A stretch of DNA of 64,000 nucleotides, from assembly GCF_027744825.2 (NCBI RefSeq), contig NC_071349.1, forward strand, positions 558,001-622,000. The letters run 5' to 3'. Shown in pieces: positions 62,901-64,000 of this stretch. Source of the DNA: Synchiropus splendidus (taxonomy: Eukaryota > Chordata > Actinopteri > Syngnathiformes > Callionymidae). Both the position numbers and the translations under genes were made by a program. Position 1 is the stretch's first letter. Each line of letters starts with the position of its first letter. The notes below the pieces were generated by a model. The model saw nothing but the letters and a program-made list of their open reading frames with translations, was not told the DNA's origin and did not search any database.

Positions 62901-64000
62901 TTTGGCGTTCCGAAACCCACCTTATCTCAGGCTGAAAAGCGTTTTTGTGCATTGTGCCATAACTTTTCAGGGAAGCTTCAGAACATGAAATTTTAACCTC
63001 CCACTATAGCAGAAAGGGTCTTTCTAGTAGTTGCACATCAAATCTAAACTGTCTGAAGTGTTTTTCCAAAGTTATCAACACTTTTATGTTTGGCGTTCCG
63101 AAACCCACCTTATCTCAGGCTGAAAAGCGTTTTTACGCATTGTGCCATAACTTTTCAGGGAAGCTTCAGAACATGAAATTTTAACCTCCCACTATAGCAG
63201 AAAGGGTCTTTCTAGTAGGTGCACATCAAATCTAAGCTGTCTGAAGTGTTTTTCCAAAGTTATCAACACTTTTATGTTTGGCGTTCCGAAACCCACCTTA
63301 TCTCAGGCTGAAAAGCGTTTTTGTGCATTGTGCCATAACTTTTCAGGGAAGCTTCAGAACATGAAATTTTAACCTCCCACTATAGCAGAAAGGGTCTTTC
63401 TAGTAGTTGCACATCAAATCTAAACTGTCTGAAGTGTTTTTCCAAAGTTATTAACACTTTTATGTTTGGCGTTCCGAAACCCACCTTATCTCAGGCTGAA
63501 AAGCGTTTTTGTGCATTGTGCCATAACTTTTCAGGGAAGCTTCAGAACATGAAATTTTAACCTCCCACTATAGCAGAAAGGGTCTTTCTAGTAGTTGCAC
63601 ATCAAATCTAAACTGTCTGAAGTGTTTTTCCAAAGTTATTAACACTTTTATGTTTGGCGTTCCGAAACCCACCTTATCTCAGGCTGAAAAGCGTTTTTGT
63701 GCATTGTGCCATAACTTTTCAGGGAAGCTTCAGAACATGAAATTTTAACCTCCCACTATAGCAGAAAGGGTCTTTCTAGTAGTTGCACATCAAATCTAAA
63801 CTGTCTGAAGTGTTTTTCCAAAGTTATGAACACTTTTATGTTTGGCGTTCCGAAACCCACCTTATCTCAGGCTGAAAAGCGTTTTTGTGCATTGTGCCAT
63901 AACTTTTCAGGAAAGCTTCAGAACATGAAATTTTAACCTCCCACTATAGCAGAAAGGGTCTTTCTAGTAGTTGCACATCAAATCTAAACTGTCTGAAGTG
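59974..64000. repeat. Array segment, monomers 320-341 (right zone, last one partial)
   Basis: Class order: C-A-D-E-C2-F-G-(H/F hybrid)-I-J-C-H-E-A-B-C2-B-C-A-A-D, then 79 bases of a t/a monomer cut by the window end. The D monomers (60350, 63734) are the simple form with 101t. The F monomer at 60914 has 159g and the G monomer at 61102 has 161a, as at 1693-2068. Class N and markers 19t and 186t are absent; 17t appears once, at 60538. The run 59974-62793 parallels 753-3948 with two monomers fewer. Confidence 0.87.
61290..61477. repeat. H/F (or H/B) hybrid monomer
   Basis: The left part is class H (50t, 67g, 86a, 95c); the right part has ac at 154-155 and 184a, as in class F. The matching place near the left end reads H-A-B before the I monomer (2069-2632), whereas here one hybrid precedes I (61478). 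An in-register crossover between H and a B/F-type monomer two units away would delete 376 bp and give this. Confidence 0.85.

Larger units (their letters stand above)
1..64000. repeat. 188-bp satellite DNA array, about 340 tandem monomers
   Basis: The same 188-bp unit recurs head to tail from the first to the last base, all in one orientation. The register was checked every 15 monomers (2820 bp): the monomer start falls at 2821, 5641, 8461 and so on to 59221, and is one base late at 62042 because of a single inserted A. Most monomers differ from the commonest class at only a few positions. Consensus GC is about 38% (72 of 188). No unique DNA, mobile element or inverted segment interrupts it. 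Arrays of this length, homogeneity and monomer size are typical of centromeric or pericentromeric heterochromatin in plants and animals; that role is inferred here. The array continues past both window ends. All stretches not listed separately are ordinary monomers of this array. Confidence 0.99.

Noticed and set aside
1..64000. CRISPR array, because of the regular direct repeats
   Set aside because: There are no unique spacers; the whole 188-bp unit repeats, and no cas genes or leader are present.
1..64000. Transposons, rRNA or tRNA genes, telomeric repeats or inverted segments inside the array
   Set aside because: The 188-bp phase is unbroken apart from one base and all monomers have the same orientation, leaving no room for inserts.
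1..64000. The window being an assembly artefact of one copied block
   Set aside because: Monomers carry many private substitutions, hybrid states and differing block lengths, so it is not a simple copy. Local false duplications (21809-25944, 53581-58844) cannot be excluded without reads.

Overview
The whole 64,000-base window is one uninterrupted satellite DNA array. A 188-bp monomer is repeated head to tail about 340 times, always in the same orientation, with no unique sequence, transposon, inversion or spacer. I find no protein gene, RNA gene, promoter, CRISPR array or bacterial element. The setting is a eukaryotic chromosome, most likely centromeric or pericentromeric heterochromatin: long homogeneous array, near-nucleosomal monomer length, about 38% GC consensus, and a higher-order repeat (HOR) structure. 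The species cannot be named from the sequence; a weak motif hint favours a plant, but animals are not excluded. Both window ends lie inside the array, so its full length is unknown.

Phase: monomer n starts at 1+188(n-1) up to 59784. One extra A at 59791-59794 shifts every later monomer by +1. Within a monomer I use consensus positions 1-188, equal to window positions 1-188. Monomers were read by eye and put into classes by diagnostic bases (50 / 67 / 86 / 95 / 154-155). A: t/a/c/t/gt. B: t/a/c/c/ac. C: g/g/c/c/gt (C2 has 95t). D: t/a/c/g/gt plus 179a. E: t/a/c/c/gt. F: B-like with 184a. G: g/g with 84c and 86g. H: t/g with 86a (H2 has 86c). J: A with ac. K: g/g with 86g. I: K-like with 15t. 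N: K with 15g. L: C with 99t. M: A with 179a.

Layout: the left zone (1-17672) is rich in B-C pairs, G and the simple D form, and contains a 12-monomer tandem duplication (2445-6956). The core (17673 to about 59973) is marked by class N and by private variants at positions 15, 17, 19, 162 and 186. It carries nested duplications of 5, 6, 8/11, 11, 14 and 16 monomers and a 45-monomer (8460 bp) long-range repeat. The right zone (59974-64000) returns to the class order seen near the left end. There is no single fixed HOR; the array is a mosaic of overlapping segmental duplications, in-register deletions and hybrid monomers, as expected from unequal crossover and gene conversion.

Each monomer also holds three perfect short inverted repeats and a palindromic HindIII site, and it keeps its 188-bp length almost without exception. 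These are the most interesting structural signals. I found no novel coding system.
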